Below are positions 22,535 through 24,129 of a DNA stretch of 24,129 bases, piece after piece; position 1 is the first letter of the stretch; each line of letters begins with the position of its first letter. The notes below the pieces were generated by a model. That model searched no databases. It had not been told where the DNA came from and saw only the letters and a program-made list of their open reading frames with translations. The stretch is taken from positions 11,162 through 35,290 of the forward strand of contig NZ_KL591038.1 of NCBI RefSeq assembly GCF_000716335.1, in the 5' to 3' direction. The stretch comes from Streptomyces sp. NRRL S-118. Lineage in GTDB: Bacteria > Actinomycetota > Actinomycetes > Streptomycetales > Streptomycetaceae. The translations under genes were made by a program, and so were the position numbers.

Positions 22535-23907
22535 CCGGGCCGCTGGACATACGCACCGCACGCCGCCGCTACATCACGGTCTGCGTTCTGTTCTGGCTGC
22601 CACTGGGACTGAGCATCGCTCCCCTGATCCTGCTGTTCACCGAGCGCGGCATGCCCATGGCGGCCGTCGCGGGCTTCTTCGCCGCGCACTCCCTCACCGC
22701 CGCCGCACTGGAACTGCCCACCGGAGGACTGTCCGACGTCCTCGGTCGCCGCACTGTTCTGGCCTCCGCCGGCCTGCTGAACCTGGCCGCCCTAACCCTC
22801 GTGGGCCTGGGCACTGCTCCCTGGCTGCTCGGCCTCGGTATGGCCCTGATGGGCGCGGGCCGTGCCCTGTCCAGTGGGCCGGCCGAAGCCTGGTACGTCG
22901 ACACCGTCCAGGCGCACTCCGGCCCCGACGCCGAACTGCGTACCGGGCTGGCCCGTGGCGGATCCGCGACATCCGCCGCGCTCGCCACCGGCACCCTGCT
23001 CGGCGGTGCCCTTCCCTGGCTGCTCGGACTCGGCCCTTCCCTTGGCGCCCGGCTGAGCGAAGCGACATCCGAGCTGGTGCTGCCCCTTTCCGTCCCGATG
23101 CTGCTGGGCGCAGCGGTCGAGGTCTTCTTCGTGCTGTACGTCGTAACTGCTCTGCGGGAGCCGCCCCGGCCGGCAGCCACCCTGCCCGACGTACTCCGCG
23201 GCATCCCGGCCACCGTCATGGGTGGACTGCGGCTGGGAGGCCGCGACGGGCTGGTCCGCCGGGTGCTCCTCAGCGCTGGGGCCGCCGGCGGCGCCTTGGC
23301 CGCGATCGAACTGCTCACGCCGGGCCGTGCCGCGGCCCTCATGGGCGCATCGGAGTCGGGGGCGGTGCTTTTTGCAGCGCTCGCCTGCGCCGGATTCGTC
23401 TGCGCGGGTATCGGCAGTCACCTCGCACCGCTGACCGCTCGGCTTGCGGGCAGTAGCGAGCGCGCGGTCATGGTCAGCCTCGGCGCGAGCGCGAGCGGCC
23501 TGCTTCTACTCGGCGCCACTGCGGCGTTCGCAGGAGTGGGCTCCATGGTCATCGCGGCCGTCGGCTACGGCCTGGTCTACCTCGGGCTTGGCGCGGCTGG
23601 GCCGAGCGAAAACGACCTCTTGCATCGCCGGGTCGCAAGTTCGGGCCGGGCCACCGCGCTGTCCGTCCAGTCTCTCGCCCTGCAACTGGTGGCAGCTCCC
23701 ACCGGCTTGATCATTGGTGTCCTTCCGTCAGGCCCGATGCCCTGGCTGCTGGGAGGCGCCGTGCTGCTGGCAGGAGCTCTCCTGTGGATTCAACGCAGCG
23801 GGACCACACCCCGGACTCCGGCGGCAACGCCTCAGCCGCACATCGCGTCGTCCTCCGCGACGAGCACCGCTGGCTCCGACCCCCATCAGCAACATGCCGA
23901 CCAGTAG
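22531..23907 (+). CDS. MFS transporter, putative drug or metabolite exporter
   Basis: 458 residues with about twelve membrane segments. Between helices 2 and 3 is the MFS motif A, GGLSDVLGRRTVLASAGLL (residues 66-84). Other helices are easily seen, e.g. CVLFWLPLGLSIAPLILLF near the start, SVPMLLGAAVEVFFVLYVVT in the middle, and AVMVSLGASASGLLLLGAT after the central loop. LRGIPATVMGGLRLGGRDG forms the central cytoplasmic loop. The C-terminal 35 residues are hydrophilic and Ser/Thr/Ala/Pro-rich. It is translated together with the ArsR-type gene through an ATGA overlap; regulator plus exporter pairs of this kind mostly give resistance to a toxic compound. The substrate cannot be told from sequence. 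Confidence 0.88.
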   Translation: MTGPLDIRTARRRYITVCVLFWLPLGLSIAPLILLFTERGMPMAAVAGFFAAHSLTAAALELPTGGLSDVLGRRTVLASAGLLNLAALTLVGLGTAPWLLGLGMALMGAGRALSSGPAEAWYVDTVQAHSGPDAELRTGLARGGSATSAALATGTLLGGALPWLLGLGPSLGARLSEATSELVLPLSVPMLLGAAVEVFFVLYVVTALREPPRPAATLPDVLRGIPATVMGGLRLGGRDGLVRRVLLSAGAAGGALAAIELLTPGRAAALMGASESGAVLFAALACAGFVCAGIGSHLAPLTARLAGSSERAVMVSLGASASGLLLLGATAAFAGVGSMVIAAVGYGLVYLGLGAAGPSENDLLHRRVASSGRATALSVQSLALQLVAAPTGLIIGVLPSGPMPWLLGGAVLLAGALLWIQRSGTTPRTPAATPQPHIASSSATSTAGSDPHQQHADQ

Positions 23908-23927
23908 CGCCGAGGCCAACCCGAAGA

Positions 23928-23997
23928 CCGTACAAACGTACGGGTGACCGCAAAGGCGCCGAGCGGTTCGCGCACACACGGTCCGTTCGCGCGGCGC
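23928..23997. terminator. convergent intergenic hairpins
   Basis: CCGTAC-AAAC-GTACGG (23928-23943) is a perfect six-bp hairpin 21 bases after the exporter stop. GCGCCG (23956-23961) can pair with CGGCGC (23992-23997). Both lie between converging genes and could end transcription from either side. Confidence 0.35.
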
Positions 23998-24011
23998 TCA
24001 TCTATCGATCG

Positions 24012-24129
24012 TTATCGGACACCACCGCTCGCACCATCAGCCTGCCCCCGCCAGTGGGCGAGGTAGTCCCGGGTGATCACGGTGTCGGGGTGGTCGGGGC
24101 CCAGCACCCGCAGCCGGTCGGCCAGCAGT
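24012..24129 (-). CDS. TPR-containing protein, 3' end only
   Basis: The last 38 codons of a minus-strand gene that continues past the window edge: LLADRLRVLGPDHPDTVITR, then DYLAHWRGQADG and a TAA at 24012-24014. The LGPDHPDTxxTRxxLAxWxG unit is the signature of kinesin-light-chain-like TPR repeats found in many Streptomyces NB-ARC or CHAT-type signalling proteins. Its N-terminal domains are outside, so its role cannot be stated. It converges with the exporter gene. Confidence 0.7.
   Translation of the reverse strand, partial: LLADRLRVLGPDHPDTVITRDYLAHWRGQADGASGGVR

Noticed and set aside
22407..23456. 349-codon plus-strand frame over the exporter
   Set aside because: It is an out-of-frame shadow rich in Arg, Pro and His; the MFS frame has clear helices and motif A.

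Overview
The window looks like accessory DNA from a Streptomyces or a close relative. It is very GC-rich, many starts are GTG, GC at third codon positions is near saturation in real genes, short Shine-Dalgarno boxes precede the starts, and 4-bp or TGATG overlaps couple operon genes. TTA leucine codons are rare. Many products match families that I know mainly from streptomycetes: DUF6087, TgmABC graspetide proteins, SCO6880/SCO6881-type membrane proteins, and XRE-TPR regulators paired with a GNAT enzyme. This assignment is from recall and reading, not from a search.

Region 1 (1-4325, mostly minus strand) holds a broken TPR-protein fragment, a zeta-type toxin split by one missing G with its coupled upstream small gene, a conserved hypothetical, an intact small ATP-dependent DNA ligase, and a decayed IS701-family element. 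Region 2 (4326-7993, minus strand) is a tightly coupled RiPP operon: a CXXC protein, a 78-residue unknown, the graspetide precursor (tgmA), the ATP-grasp ligase (tgmB), the isoaspartyl-type methyltransferase (tgmC), then a DUF6087 gene. tgmB should form side-chain ester or amide links in the tgmA C-terminus and tgmC should modify aspartate there. Region 3 (8140-11309) has two conserved hypotheticals ending in a 16-bp perfect hairpin, a divergent promoter gap, and an XRE-TPR regulator (with a TTA codon) overlapping a GNAT acetyltransferase.

Region 4 (11311-13660) is a gene graveyard: a second ATP-dependent ligase with an in-frame amber stop, a duplicated piece of its 5' end about 977 bp away, a frameshifted TIMP/NTR-like protein, and orphan reading-frame fragments on both strands. 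Region 5 (13661-21461, plus strand) is a DNA-transfer module. It has a TraB-like FtsK translocase, a cluster of 11-bp-phased repeats immediately after it (a candidate clt/TRS transfer site), a two-domain SLT plus NlpC/P60 wall hydrolase (TTA codon, single-base frameshift), a small VirB2-like membrane protein, a VirB6-like polytopic protein, an SCO6880-type membrane protein and a VirB4-like ATPase with an unusual membrane-anchored tail. It therefore combines the single-protein Streptomyces conjugation pump with pieces of a type IV-like envelope apparatus. No integrase, relaxase or replication gene is visible, so only part of an element, or a remnant, is inside the window.

Region 6 (21477-24129) has two abutting truncated reading frames, an ArsR-type regulator overlapping an MFS exporter, a convergent terminator region, and the 3' end of a minus-strand TPR gene. 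Several independent lesions are single-base indels in short C/G runs, so part of the decay could be assembly error rather than biology.
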